Shown here: one piece after another, positions 54,004 through 64,000 of the stretch | Layout of the letters: each line of letters begins with the position of its first letter | Numbering within the stretch: position 1 is the stretch's first letter | Source: Phlyctochytrium arcticum | Lineage: Eukaryota; Chytridiomycota; Chytridiomycetes; Chytridiales; Chytridiaceae | Direction: 5' to 3' | DNA length: 64,000 bases | Assembly (NCBI GenBank): GCA_025602905.1 | Contig: JAHLKI010000005.1 | Coordinates: 930,001-994,000 of the forward strand | The notes under the pieces: generated by a model | Seen by the model: the letters and a program-made list of their open reading frames with translations, nothing else | Told to the model about the DNA's origin: nothing | The model's database searches: none | Made by a program: the position numbers and the translations under genes

Positions 54004-54729
54004 TCAATTGTTTTTCGACCCAAGCTTTGAGAGTAAATCACTGCGTGCCCTCCGCGGTGTGGAGATTTGCATTGGGAAATTTTCATCCGCAAAGTTCCCA
54101 TTGGGAGGAGTATAATCTGCCGCATTCCTCCGAGCTTCCATATCATGCAAAGCGCGACCAGCGCGCTGCAACCGTTCGTATCCTTGATCCAAATCCCCAT
54201 ACAAGTTTATTGGTTTTGAGCTTGCTTCCTTGTACATTTCCTCAGCAGCTTCCCAGTCACTATAAGATGTCGGCGTGTCCACCACTCTGTCGTCCTGTGG
54301 CAAGGTACTTCCCAGACGAGCACTCATATTCGACTCCCTTTCGCCCAGTAAAGCTGTATCTTGTCCAATCCGTTTTGGGACTTCCTTTCGCAAAGCGGAC
54401 AAATCCACTTGCAAGTTTGTCAAGTCAGTGTGAGTCTGCGACAGGGTGTTGGCCAAGTGCTCGGACAGAGGCTCGTACTCTACTTGTTCCTCAAACGCCT
54501 TGTTGTAATTGACGCCATTGATCAGAATATTGTCCGCTGCCAGAGCAAAGATCTCTTCAACCCATGCTTCCAGGCGTTTCTCGGCCTCAATCTTCTCTTC
54601 TTTCGAAAGATTTGAATGTTGCGGTTCCCCTATTTGACTTTTCGCATGGGACAATAACACGGCTTTCAAATGAAGGATATCTTCCTTGGACTCTGTTTGG
54701 ATCTTTGGGTGAACGTCTGCAGGATCCAT
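54004..54729 (-). CDS. MIND/MIS12-complex kinetochore subunit NSL1 (Mis14)
   Basis: 241 residues, intronless, ATG 54729. The core reads EKRLEAWVEEIFALAADNIL, INGVNYNKAFEEQVEYEPL, SEHLANTLSQ and ALRKEVPKRIG, which agrees with Mis14/Nsl1 family members (conserved INGV…F…EYEPLDE and L…RR/K-x-VP). The C-terminus is polar. Nsl1 is part of the Mis12/MIND complex that links the centromere to Ndc80. The assignment is by motif and helical pattern; the family diverges fast. Confidence 0.8.
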   Translation of the reverse strand: MDPADVHPKIQTESKEDILHLKAVLLSHAKSQIGEPQHSNLSKEEKIEAEKRLEAWVEEIFALAADNILINGVNYNKAFEEQVEYEPLSEHLANTLSQTHTDLTNLQVDLSALRKEVPKRIGQDTALLGERESNMSARLGSTLPQDDRVVDTPTSYSDWEAAEEMYKEASSKPINLYGDLDQGYERLQRAGRALHDMEARRNAADYTPPNGNFADENFPMQISTPRRARSDLLSKLGSKNN

Positions 54730-54962
54730 CTTTCACTGAGTTGGGCAGCTTTTGGGATCGCGACGCGATCGATCACCGTTCGGACAAGTTCAAAAGTCAC
54801 ACGGTTCTAGACATGGTTTTGTGCTTTACGCTCAAGCGCTCCTGCCTTCATACTTGTAACAGATATGCATCGCATAGGTTTGAAATTTAAAGTAAATACG
54901 GTGTCATGAATGTGAGTGATAGATACAAAAAAAAATGTTCAAGTCAAAGCATGGTGAATGAT

Positions 54963-56048
54963 TTAGGCCTTGAACTGATGAGGTTCCCTGGGGTAGGTTG
55001 GACCACTGCGTTGAATGACAATGTTTGCAAGGTAGTGACCGGCAGCGACACTTGTGTCCAAATCCTTGCCCTGAACGTACTGGGACATGAATCCACCAAC
55101 GAAAGCGTCACCGGCGCCGTTAGTGTCAACAATGGCGTCCTGGCTGATCTTTACAATGGAGTGGGTCTTAATTCCTTCGGCGCTAGCAACGATGGTTTGG
55201 TCTGCTCCTTGTGTAAAGACTACCAGACGAGTACGCTTGGTGTTGACCTTGGGGAGGGCGACAATCTTCTTGGCAATCTCCTGGACATCAGTGGTTTCCC
55301 ACTTGTGGGCCTCAGCGTAAGCAGCGGCTTCACTCTCGTTACCTTTACCAAGAATAGCGTTAAAAGCGAGTTACTTATAAATGCCATATGCCCACTCACC
55401 AAAAACGATGTCGATGTAAGGGAGAAGCTCGTCAAGGGGCTTGGTGAAAAACTGGGAGATGAATGGCGCGGACAGGTTCATGGAGAAGACCTTGTTGGTC
55501 TTGGCGGCATGTTCACCAATAAGCATGGCAGCGGGAGGGCAGACAGTCAAGAAAAATCCACCAGTGTAGAAGAACTTTGCGTTTTCAACAAGAGCCCAGA
55601 TCTCGGGGCGCTTAAGGTGGTCAATCTTGTAGTTGTTTGCGGCCATCAAGTCAGTGCACAGACTTCGGTCAGTTCCGGTGATGAGCACAGCGCAAAGACC
55701 AGTGGGGGTCTCGGGGTCCTCCAAGTACTCGGTGCGAAGACCATCCTTGGCGGCAGCATCCCGGAGCTTCTCAGCGTTGGCGTCCTTGCCGACACATCCA
55801 ATGTAAACCGTCTGCTTGGCAGGCAGCAGGTACTGAGCACCACGAAGAGCGTTCTGCGCGGCACCTCCAGCAACGTACTCGACAGGAAGGGTGTCGATCA
55901 TCTCCTGGTAAAGAGGCTTGTGCTCCTCGCCCGCAAGAATAGCATCGTTGGCCTTCAGGTTGTATTTCTTCAACAAAGCTGGGTCGACCTTGGCGGAAAT
56001 GTCCAACAGAGGGTTCTCGATACCGAGGAAGATGTATTCAGACGACAT
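54963..56048 (-). CDS. ADK: Adenosine kinase
   Basis: Two exons: 55400-56048 and 54963-55342, separated by a 57-nt intron in phase, 342 residues. PfkB-fold signatures are MSSEYIFLGIENPLLDISAKV, EYVAGGAAQNALRGAQ, TVYIGCVGKDANAEKL, TDRSLCTDLMAANNYKIDHL, GGFFLTVCP, RLVVFTQGADQTIVA and the anion-hole/catalytic stretch DTNGAGDAFVGGFMSQY with the catalytic Asp, ending RSGPTYPREPHQFKA. It phosphorylates adenosine to AMP and controls the methylation cycle. Length and motifs are those of the family, about 345 residues. Confidence 0.96.
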
Positions 56049-57189
56049 GGTGGTTTCTTGATCTTAGGAAGTGTTCAAGATTGAAGATTAAATCTGATCT
56101 TGAAAGCGCGGCCAAAGCTTGGGGTATCGCTTTTGGCCTGTGTAACCTCGCATCGTTGTCATGACTTCGGCGGCTCTGCTCGGGGCACTCGCCACTCGCA
56201 CACTCCCACGCAAATAATATCTTGTATCTACGAACATGTCTGATATATCCCTTTCGATGACTTTGTATATGGTTGGGCAGAATAACCATGGACATCATAT
56301 CAGAGCAGGTCTTTGGAATTCTGGCGGCAAAAAAAATGTCTTTTGAGCGGATGACTATGAAGATTGTTGGTACCCCTGCAGATGAAGTACCAAACTGCCG
56401 CGCGGGCATTCCAATGCAGACAATTGGAGTGTATTACAGCATTCGGTTGTGAAAGTATCATTTACCTGTGCTCATTTAAGTGGAACATACGCGTAGGTAG
56501 AAGTTTACGGTACAGTTAAGTACAATGGGAAATTGGCTTTGATGGTTGACAGACACAAGAAAAGGTGGAGGCGTTTCCATTTTCCAGTTCTTTGCCCTTA
56601 TAGTCAAAGTCCAGGAATTTCTTTTCAACTGTTGCCCTCCAAGATCATACTGTATACCTCGATGGGCACAATCTATTCACGCCGGGGAACCTACCTAGAT
56701 TCATCCGTCACTGGCCGTAATGTTGAGTTAATCAGCTACTGTCCATGAAAATCGTCAGCTCGTGCGTGAGTAGCCTCAGTAGGAAACTTCGTGCGGCATA
56801 GTACTGTACGCAGAAGTATATGAAGTACATTTTCCCTAAACATTGTGCGAAACCAAAATTAGATCGTCCATACCAGTCTGTCAAACGTGCATGATGGTAT
56901 ACATCCTTGGCTAAAGGGCACACGCTGATGTCCTTGGTACACGAGCAACCATACACTATTTCCGCATATATTACGTCCAGGGACCGTTGTGACTTTCCGT
57001 TTGCTGCTGCCATTTTATTTTGGAAGCTTTGGTGGTCCATATGACTGCGTAACGTCCTGGCGGGTTACTTTCCCACACTTTCACATCACGTGATGCACTT
57101 TGTTGTCACGGCAACATCCACAGTCTTGAGAAAAATGGGTTTGTCAACCCCAGGTGGATTTTTGACATTGAGAGCTCAGACTATCCAAA
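56049..57189. other. Divergent spacer, adenosine kinase / eIF2-alpha
   Basis: 1.1 kb containing the promoters of both genes. An ATCACGTGAT palindrome (E-box core CACGTG) lies at ~57085-57094, about 95 bp before the eIF2-alpha start. No coding frame recognised. Confidence 0.55.
57085..57094. promoter_or_regulatory. CACGTG palindrome upstream of eIF2-alpha
   Basis: Ten-base palindrome ATCACGTGAT with the E-box core that bHLH factors such as Cbf1 bind in fungi. It sits about 95 bp from the start codon. Role inferred only. Confidence 0.4.
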
Positions 57190-58430
57190 ATGGCTGCCGA
57201 TCACACAACGCAAGACTCTGGCGATGAGTCCGCACCCGAAACGACTCTTACAGCCCCCAACCTCGGAAATGACCTGATTGACGACAATGAAGCCGACACT
57301 GGCGATGTTTACCGTGCAACATTTACTCCCGCTGCGGCTGCCGCGATCGACGAGAAGCAAGCCCGTCTCCAGTGCCGCATGTACGAACAAAAGTTCCCTG
57401 AAGTCGATCAACTTGTCATGGTGAACGTGCGACAAATTGCAGAGATGGGTGCTTATGTGCACCTTTTGGAGTATAACAATATTGAGGGCATGATCTTGCT
57501 CAGTGAATTGTCTCGACGGCGTATACGGTCAATTCAGAAGCTTATTCGAGTCGGAAGAAATGAAGTCGTTGTGGTACTGCGTGTCGATCGGGAGAAGGGT
57601 TACATTGACTTGTCCAAGCGTCGAGTCTCAGCCGAAGATATTGCAAAATGTGAAGAAAAGTTCAACAAGTCCAAAGCCGTGCACAGCATCATGCGACACG
57701 TTGCCGAGCGGCTCAACTGGAGCTTGGAGGAGCTTTACGAAAAGTACGGATGGCCTCTTTACCGAAAGTATGGCCACGCTTATGAGGCCTTCAAGCTTGC
57801 CATCACGTAAGTTTCTGTTGATATTGTCAGATCCTGGGTCACTTTAGCTAAAGCGCTGCAAACAGTGAACCAGACACAGTTTTTGAGGGATTGGTTTTGA
57901 CTGAAGAGGTCAAAAAGGAGCTTCACAACAACATCCGCCGAAGATTGACCCCACAACCCGTCAAGATTCGGGCAGATATCGAAGTAACCTGTTTCGGATA
58001 TGAAGGAATTGACGCCATCAAGACGGCTTTGCAGGCTGGAGAGGCTTGCTCAACTGAGGACGTCCCCATCAAGGTTTGTTTATAACTACTTACAGAAGAC
58101 TGCAGTTCGTCTTACAAATTTGCGCAGGTCAAGCTGGTCGCCCCTCCCATGTATGTTGTTATGACCAACTCACTGGAGAAAGTCGCTGGTATCGAAGTGA
58201 TGGAGAAGTGCATTGCCACAATCGAAGAAAGCATAAAAAAACAAGCCGGCCAGCTGACGATCAAGATGAAGCCAAGAGTTGTGAGTGCCACGGACGATCT
58301 TGAGCTTGCGCAGCTTATGGCGCGCGTGGAGCGGGAGAATGCCGAGGTTTCTGGTGATTCAGACGAAGGTAGCGATAAGGAGGGAGGTCCAGTCGCAGCA
58401 ACTGCTGGTGGCGACGAAGACGAGGATTAG
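57190..58430 (+). CDS. EIF2S1: Translation initiation factor eIF2, alpha subunit
   Basis: Three exons: 57190-57806, 57866-58073 and 58128-58430, in phase, 375 residues. The S1-type OB domain ([40 protein letters not shown]) carries the regulatory Ser at residue 108 in [12 protein letters not shown], the site phosphorylated by eIF2-alpha kinases (Ser51 in the mammalian protein). Helical and alpha-beta domains follow. Relative to mammalian and yeast proteins there is an extra ~55-residue polar N-terminus before the conserved [13 protein letters not shown]. The ternary complex eIF2-GTP-tRNA delivers initiator tRNA. The N-terminal extension is unusual and the true start may be internal. Confidence 0.95.
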
Positions 58431-58571
58431 ATTCTTTTTTGTTTGTTATTATGACCCCTCCCCGACTCGCCCGTCGAGTACACTTCCCATCAAATTGACT
58501 CGTATGTAATATATACCTCCTGCACCACCATTCCATCGGTTGTAACTCGTCATTACATGAAAAGACTATGT

Positions 58572-59368
58572 TTAACCGCGCCCAACTTTCCCAACAACGT
58601 CCGTAATGCCAACTGGTAGACTTGCTTTTTCGTCGTATTCTGCCCACTCTTCGCCACCGCCTAGGGGGATATCTGCAAACGGCGTTTCCGATTCTACACC
58701 CTCCGCTTGCCAGCCGTCCTACATATGTAGATGTCAGATCTGATGGGATTCACTCGTTTCCCACATGTAAATTACCGCGGGTGCCCATTCAAAAGGCTCC
58801 AATCCTCGACATTCCAATTGTATGAGCGGTAAAAAATCACCATTGGCCTCTGCTGTATATGGCTTCAAGGTGTCCTTTATCATGTCTGCCGTGCGAATGT
58901 TATTCCTCATTTGTTTATTTTGACATTGTTGGCAAAGATCTTACTTGCAGTTCCCTCATTTTTGCAACCTTTGCACCTCATGACCAGATTGGCAACTCCT
59001 CTTGTATTGCTTTGTTCAGCTTCTTCCTAGCAAGGGAATGAGTATCATTTGTCGCATAGCAAATCTCTTGTCATCACTTGTTCTTTACCGAAATATTGAC
59101 GGTAACCCAGTTGGCATGTTCTTCATCACATTTGGCGCACTTGAACTAGTGAGTGCATAATCCATAATCAGACTCTTTCCCGGTGCCCGTGGGTTTTGTA
59201 TATACCTTGAATCGCCAGTCGTAGTCGTCTAGATCCTCAGGTTCGAGCTTGGTAACATTTTCCAGCTCTGCTTTTACATACACTTGAAATTTCTAGAAAG
59301 CCGGGATGGCACATCGTTGGTTACTACCGCTATCCGTATGCACAAAGAGAAGAGTCCCTTACAGGCAT
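58572..59368 (-). CDS. CZIB/DUF866 family zinc-binding protein
   Basis: Six exons: 59363-59368, 59206-59292, 59089-59145, 58945-59026, 58776-58885 and 58572-58718, in phase, 162 residues, close to the family's ~160. The first coding exon is only 6 nt (ATG CCT). The two zinc-binding CxxC pairs are KCAKC (after WRFKF) and RCKGC (before KNEGTA). Around them lie KAELENVTKLEPEDLDDYDW, HANWVTVNIS, MIKDTLKPYTAEANGDFLPL, LECRGLEPFEWAPADGW and EYDEKASLPVG. This matches the CXXC motif-containing zinc-binding protein (C1orf123/UPF0587). Function in the cell is poorly known; the family is a substrate pair of the ZNG1 GTP-dependent metallochaperone system in some reports. Confidence 0.9.
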
Positions 59369-60287
59369 ATTGTTGATTCAATTCTGTAGATCAGTCAAGA
59401 ATTTTGCTGGAAGTTTTGAGAATTGTCCAAAGTGGTAACACCAAAAAATATCATTCAATTCACACACGCGCCAACAAACATTTCGTCTGCATCAAATATC
59501 ATGTTAAATGTCTTTTACCGATACTATAGGAGCGATGGTATAATAACACAATACCATCCCATTTCATAAGTATTGGAAGCGAATAGATGTGATACTCTTC
59601 TCTGAGAAGGGGCCGCATGGAATTATGCCAATTTTTGTGCACCTTAAGTTTATTCCAAGAACCGCCCTGCTTGCTTCTTGGTATGAACAAAGTAGCTGTG
59701 GTTTTTATACATGGCGAATGGTGCTGCTAAGGATTGTTTGCATATATCATACATTGTCCAGGTGCATTTGAAGCATTTCTGCCATTTTCGCAATCCGCTG
59801 AATCCACGTGTTTGAAAGACATCTTGGCATCTTGAACGAGCAAAGCACTTTGAAACGGATATTAACGACCCCCAAACAATAGCGGTCGCTCCCCGCGTAC
59901 GCCGCTCGTCCACCAACCCGAAGTCTTCCACCAGCGAACCAAACGGCCGAGTCGTAGAAGACTGGCTTATTTTCGGATCACCGTTCTTCACGGTTCTTGC
60001 GCTCCGTGTTTCACATTTCACTCAACCAACCGGCCGCTGCTACGCTTGCCTCCGCAACGGCGAATCCTTCATACCCCTTTTTTCCCAAGGACTTTCCCTA
60101 GGAGAGCGAAGCTTTGCAAGTGCATTAGCTATTAGTACTGGGTTGGGGTGGCAAGGGAAGGTCATCACGTTTCGCTTCGGCAATTTCTTGTTTCGATTTG
60201 TCATACGACTTCTTGTTTGCAAACGTTTTGAGCAAAGCATCCGGCTCCGTTTCCCAAACTTGACCTACAGGTTGCATCAACGCTGCA
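59369..60287. other. Divergent spacer, CZIB / Sch9-like kinase
   Basis: Contains both promoters. Frames inside are short and motif-free. Confidence 0.5.
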
Positions 60288-62235
60288 ATGACGGCCGAAA
60301 CAGCAGCACACTGGAACGTGCAGACTTCGCAGCCTAGCAAGGGCAAACTATGGATCAAAGTAGTCGAAGCGCGAAACCTTCTTGTCAACTCGACTACGCG
60401 TTCCCGACCATACTGTGTGGTGGAATTTGAAAAGAACGAATTCGTTACCCGAGAGGCATACTGGGAAAACAGATCAAGGGATGGGCGAGGCGGAATGACA
60501 CGCAGTGATTCTGCAGATATGCAAATGGATCAGGGTGACACTTCGTCAGGGCGGACAGAATCGGTCAATGCCGTGTGGAAGCATGAAGCAACCTTGTAAG
60601 TAGAAAGCTGCCATACCCACACGTTTTATCAGTACGCTAATTCACCTCGAATAGCGATGTTCTCCGACCGGATGGCGAAGTTACCATTACCATTTGGGAC
60701 CGTGCAGGAGCAGTGCCAGGGGAAGGAGAATCATTTCTCGGGATGATGAAGATTCGTCCATCACGAATAAATGGAAAGTTGCACGATAACTTCTTTCGGT
60801 TATTACCACGACAGTGGCGGGAGAAGGTGAAGGGAGAAATTAGGATTCAAATGATATACCATGCCGTTTCGGTAAGCGCATAATCATCAAAATGCAAGAT
60901 GAACGCGACCATTGATTCTCTATCTAGGCAAAAGCTTTGACCGCGACAGACTTTGAACTGCTCAAGGTTGTGGGAAAAGGAAGTTTCGGGAAAGTCCTGC
61001 AGGTCAGGAAGAAGGATACCGGTACGTTCAACAAATATGGTTCATTCTCAAGGCCTATTTTCGCTGACTTTTGCTCGATAGGACGTATCTATGCCATGAA
61101 AGTATTGGTCAAGAAGGATATTGTTGAGCGCCAGGAGGTCGCCCATACACTATCCGAGCGCAACGTTCTGATACAAGCAACATCCCCATTTCTTGTCGGG
61201 CTCAAATTTTCTTTCCAAACACCAGAAAAGCTCTATCTGGTCTTGGATTATATGAACGGAGGCGAGCTTTTCTATCGGCTACAGCAGGAAACGGCATTCA
61301 GTGAGGATCGCGCAAAGTTTTATACGTGCGAGTTGGTTCTGGCCTTGGAACATCTGCATAAATACAACATTGTATACCGCGATCTGAAACCAGAGGTAGG
61401 CACCCGGAGCCCGCGCACTATGTTGATGAAGTGACTAATTGCGGGTTTATCATTCAGAACATCCTGTTGGACAGTACAGGCCACATTGCGTTGACGGACT
61501 TTGGTCTATGCAAGGAGAATCTATCCTTCAATGACACAACAAATACGTTTTGTGGAACCGCTGAGTACCTGGCACCCGAAGTGCTCACGGGCAATGGATA
61601 TGGCAAGGCTGTTGACTGGTGGTCGCTTGGTATCCTTTTCTTTGGTAAGTAATCCTACTCCTGGACCAAATACCGCGAATCGGAGCTAACTTTTCAAATC
61701 TTAGAAATGACAACAAGCTTACCGCCATTTTACTCGGAGAACACCAATCTGATGTACAAAAAGATTCTGCACAATGATCTGCTCTTCCCTCCTGGCTACT
61801 CTGAAAAGGCACAATCTCTCGTTCGTGGGGTAAGTCACATATCATTCCCATAAACCTCCTTGGGATAATCAAAACTGATGCCCAATTTCATAGCTTCTGG
61901 AGCGAGATCCCCGTAAGCGTTTGGGCGCTGGACCAGAAGATGCTGCCGAGATTAAACGCCATCCATTTTTTGCCAACGTCGAATGGGAGAAACTGCTCAA
62001 GAAGCAGGTGACACCACCGTTCAAACCCAAGGTCGAATCCGAAACGGATACATCAAACTTTGATCCTGCCTTTACCAATTCCATGCCCGTGGATTCGTTA
62101 CCCAACAATTCGGCCCCATTGAGTGAGACGCTCCAGGAGAACTTTAAAGGGTTTACATATGTCGACGAGGGATCGCTGGCGATGGCCGCTAGTCAGCATA
62201 TGAGCGGTTATTATATGTCGCCAGCGGCAGAATAG
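60288..62235 (+). CDS. Sch9-like AGC protein kinase with C2 domain
   Basis: Seven exons: 60288-60595, 60655-60871, 60928-61021, 61082-61395, 61458-61644, 61705-61829 and 61894-62235, all in phase, 528 residues. The N-terminus is a C2-type domain ([45 protein letters not shown]). The kinase has [20 protein letters not shown] with the catalytic Lys, RDLKPEN, DFG, and the activation loop [12 protein letters not shown] with the PDK1-type Thr. The AGC tail ends in the hydrophobic motif FKGFTYV with its Thr. C2 plus AGC kinase plus tail is the Sch9/Sck1 layout, a TORC1 effector in growth and lifespan control. The kinase looks catalytically intact. Confidence 0.93.
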
Positions 62236-62556
62236 TTTACCTTGGCGTATTAGGATATTTCCAGACTGCGTAGAATGATTCGGCGTATAGTTTCTTCGTA
62301 GGTTTTAGAGTATGTAGCGGCGTAAAACTTCTTTTTGTCTTTACAGTAGTCTTATCTTGCTGGGCCTCATATCACTTCCTGGTTTGCGTATTCATACTCG
62401 GCCCAGAGATTTCTGACATTAGCCGTCAGAGCGAAGGCCGTTCAATAGGACGTATATAATTTGTCCGCGTGCAACCATGAACAAATTTGATTTATGTAAA
62501 GTGAGTGAATACATATGTATAGATATAACGAGGTGGGAGAGTTGTCTGATAAGTAT
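62236..62556. other. Convergent 3' spacer
   Basis: 3' flanks of the Sch9-like gene and the two-TM protein gene. Nothing else seen. Confidence 0.5.
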
Positions 62557-64000
62557 TCATACAGGTTGATCCGCATTAGGGTCCGTGATAGAGTAGGGGG
62601 GCGGAGCACTCGGTGTGGCGTTACTGTCACCTGGCCTTGATGGTGACGGCCTAAATGCAGGATTGTAAGGATCTACCGGAGCTCCTTGGGAAAGCGACGT
62701 CGGAGCCTGATAACTAGCATCGATTCGGGGAGGTGGGACATCATAAGGTATGTATTCATACTGTTCCACGTCCTCCTCGTCGGGAAGCGCAACCGCCGGC
62801 TTTGGGCAAAGGCAGCGACGACCAAACCAGGCCAGAAGGGCTACCACCAAGGTCAGTGTCACCCCTGACGAGAGTGATGCAAATAGCGCGGCATAGGCCT
62901 CCTTGCGCCGAACAGTCTGAACCCGAACGGAATACGAGTCGCCGTGCTGAGGGGCAGCAAGAACTAGAAAAGCGGGGTGATCGGGTGACAGTTGGATTGT
63001 ACATAGCACTTGTGAAGTAGGATCGCAGTGACCGGCGGGGTTGTCGAGGGAATAGGTGATGGCATCTCCAACAAAATGTGCGGTCCCAGAATACGAGTCG
63101 TGACGCGCGGTGCCAAAGAAAAGAAAGTAGTAAGAATCCAATTCGGCGGCGGTAAAGTTGTATGATCCTGTTGGGATGTTTTCCTTGTGCAGCCAGTAGC
63201 TTTTGGAAACATACTCGTTAGCTTTCCACGCCAAAAAGGCCGCTTCACTCTTGAGAATTGCGAAGGTGGGAGTGGTGTCTTGTACTACCGATGGCAAATC
63301 CGAGGTCTCATCGGGCGGATACAGGCTGTCCACTATGGATTTTGAAGTTTGGCGCGTGAGGGACCAGGTTGTCTTGATTTTTGAAGCCGCTTGCAGGTCG
63401 TAGCGTACATAGTGGAAAGAATCACGCTCCAGCTTGATGTTGACTGATTTAGTGAGACGGATAGAATTATTCAAGGGCGGTACATCTTGAAAGTAGAAAA
63501 CATCAACATCCGTGCTTCCTGATAACTGAACTTCGCTAAACCACTGTGCTTTGACTGGCACAAGCTTTCGGTCTCCAGCCTAAAAGAAACATCCATCAAA
63601 ATACTGGCATGAACGGGTCTTGACGACTCTGGTACTTACCACGATGGTAACATCAGACACTCCTGGCTTGGGGACCAATATGGCAGCCAAAATAATGGCA
63701 ATCAAAAGTAAAAAACATAGACAAGAGGACAGGTTGCGCGTTTTCTTCCTGATAGGCATGGGAGGGTCCGTATAGAAGATGGGATCCGGTAAAAATGGCA
63801 CGTTTTGGGTATGGTTTCGTAGCGGTGATGATGAGGAATGAGGATAAGTAGGGTATTGATCAGAAGGAAACGAGCTGAATGGAGGCACAGGGTGATAACT
63901 TGGTTGACCAGGGATAGTGGGGTTTCTTGGTACTTGTCGTCGATCATTGCTTCGGCTTCGCTGTCCTCCCCACCAAATACCCAAAGCTCCACCTAACGCC
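62557..64000 (-). CDS. Two-TM protein with PPPY motif, 5' partial
   Basis: Exon 63640 to beyond 64000 and exon 62557-63579 join in phase (GTAAGT donor, TTTTAG acceptor). The frame is still open at the right edge, so the start is outside. Visible layout: a disordered Pro/Ser-rich N-terminus, a first membrane span (LSSCLCFLLLIAIILAAILV), an extracytosolic region of about 270 residues with beta-rich sequence and N-glycosylation sites (YNFTAAE, NNSIRL), a second span (GVTLTLVVALLAWFG) and a Pro-rich tail containing APPPYSI. The PPxY motif could recruit a Nedd4/Rsp5 ubiquitin ligase. Similar two-span luminal architecture is found in APD-type ubiquitin ligases, but no RING is visible here. Family not assigned. 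Confidence 0.7.

Noticed and set aside
56038..56409. 123-codon minus-strand frame upstream of adenosine kinase
   Set aside because: Overlaps the adenosine kinase start in another frame and has no motif.

Overview
This window is nuclear DNA from a fungus with many short spliceosomal introns (mostly about 50-80 nt, GT..AG). Two genes argue for a zoosporic, flagellated, chytrid-like lineage: a DNAAF11/LRRC6 (tilB) dynein-arm assembly factor at 39272-40820 and an MFI/C11orf65-like IQ-motif protein at 28032-30494. A full-length DIRS-type tyrosine-recombinase retrotransposon and a pogo/Tc1-type DNA transposon fit that assignment. No prokaryotic, organellar or viral segment was seen.

Layout. 1-2413: N-terminal part of a large low-complexity membrane protein on the minus strand, running off the left edge. 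2414-9381: gene-poor DNA with one weak AT-hook/HTH gene or transposon relic. 9382-13968: complete DIRS element with 132-bp inverted terminal repeats, an internal complementary region, and gag, RT-RNaseH-methyltransferase-like and tyrosine recombinase frames. 15834-17717: Egghead/BRE-3-like glycosyltransferase with a Gln-rich N-terminus. 18139-19365: old diverged tandem duplication without genes. 19929-22569: CASC3/Barentsz (exon junction complex). 22910-23226: QCR9. 24028-26610: beta-mannosidase. 27215-27679: small unknown protein. 28032-30494: MFI-like. 30934-32861: Mam3/CNNM transporter. 33648-37428: pogo-like transposon whose transposase gene carries a tandemly repeated exon-intron module and an internal frameshift. 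From 37680 to the right end the DNA is gene-dense: MFAP1, DNAAF11, RPC25 (POLR3H), an unknown seven-TM protein, URI1, TYW3, a PPR protein, NUP155, NSL1/Mis14, adenosine kinase, eIF2-alpha, CZIB, an Sch9-like AGC kinase and a two-TM protein with a PPPY motif (5' end outside the window).

The right half is a set of housekeeping genes in alternating orientation. They share short divergent promoters (MFAP1/DNAAF11, 180 bp; PPR/NUP155, 243 bp) or converge tail-to-tail (TYW3/PPR, 14 bp; DNAAF11/RPC25, 41 bp). I saw no operon or pathway cluster. Several genes (QCR9, RPC25, CZIB, the seven-TM gene, the 5' exons of the transposase) exist only as chains of small exons and were assembled by splicing in my reading; exon joins were checked for phase, not by transcripts. 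The most unusual item is the transposase gene with its three-exon module repeated about three times.
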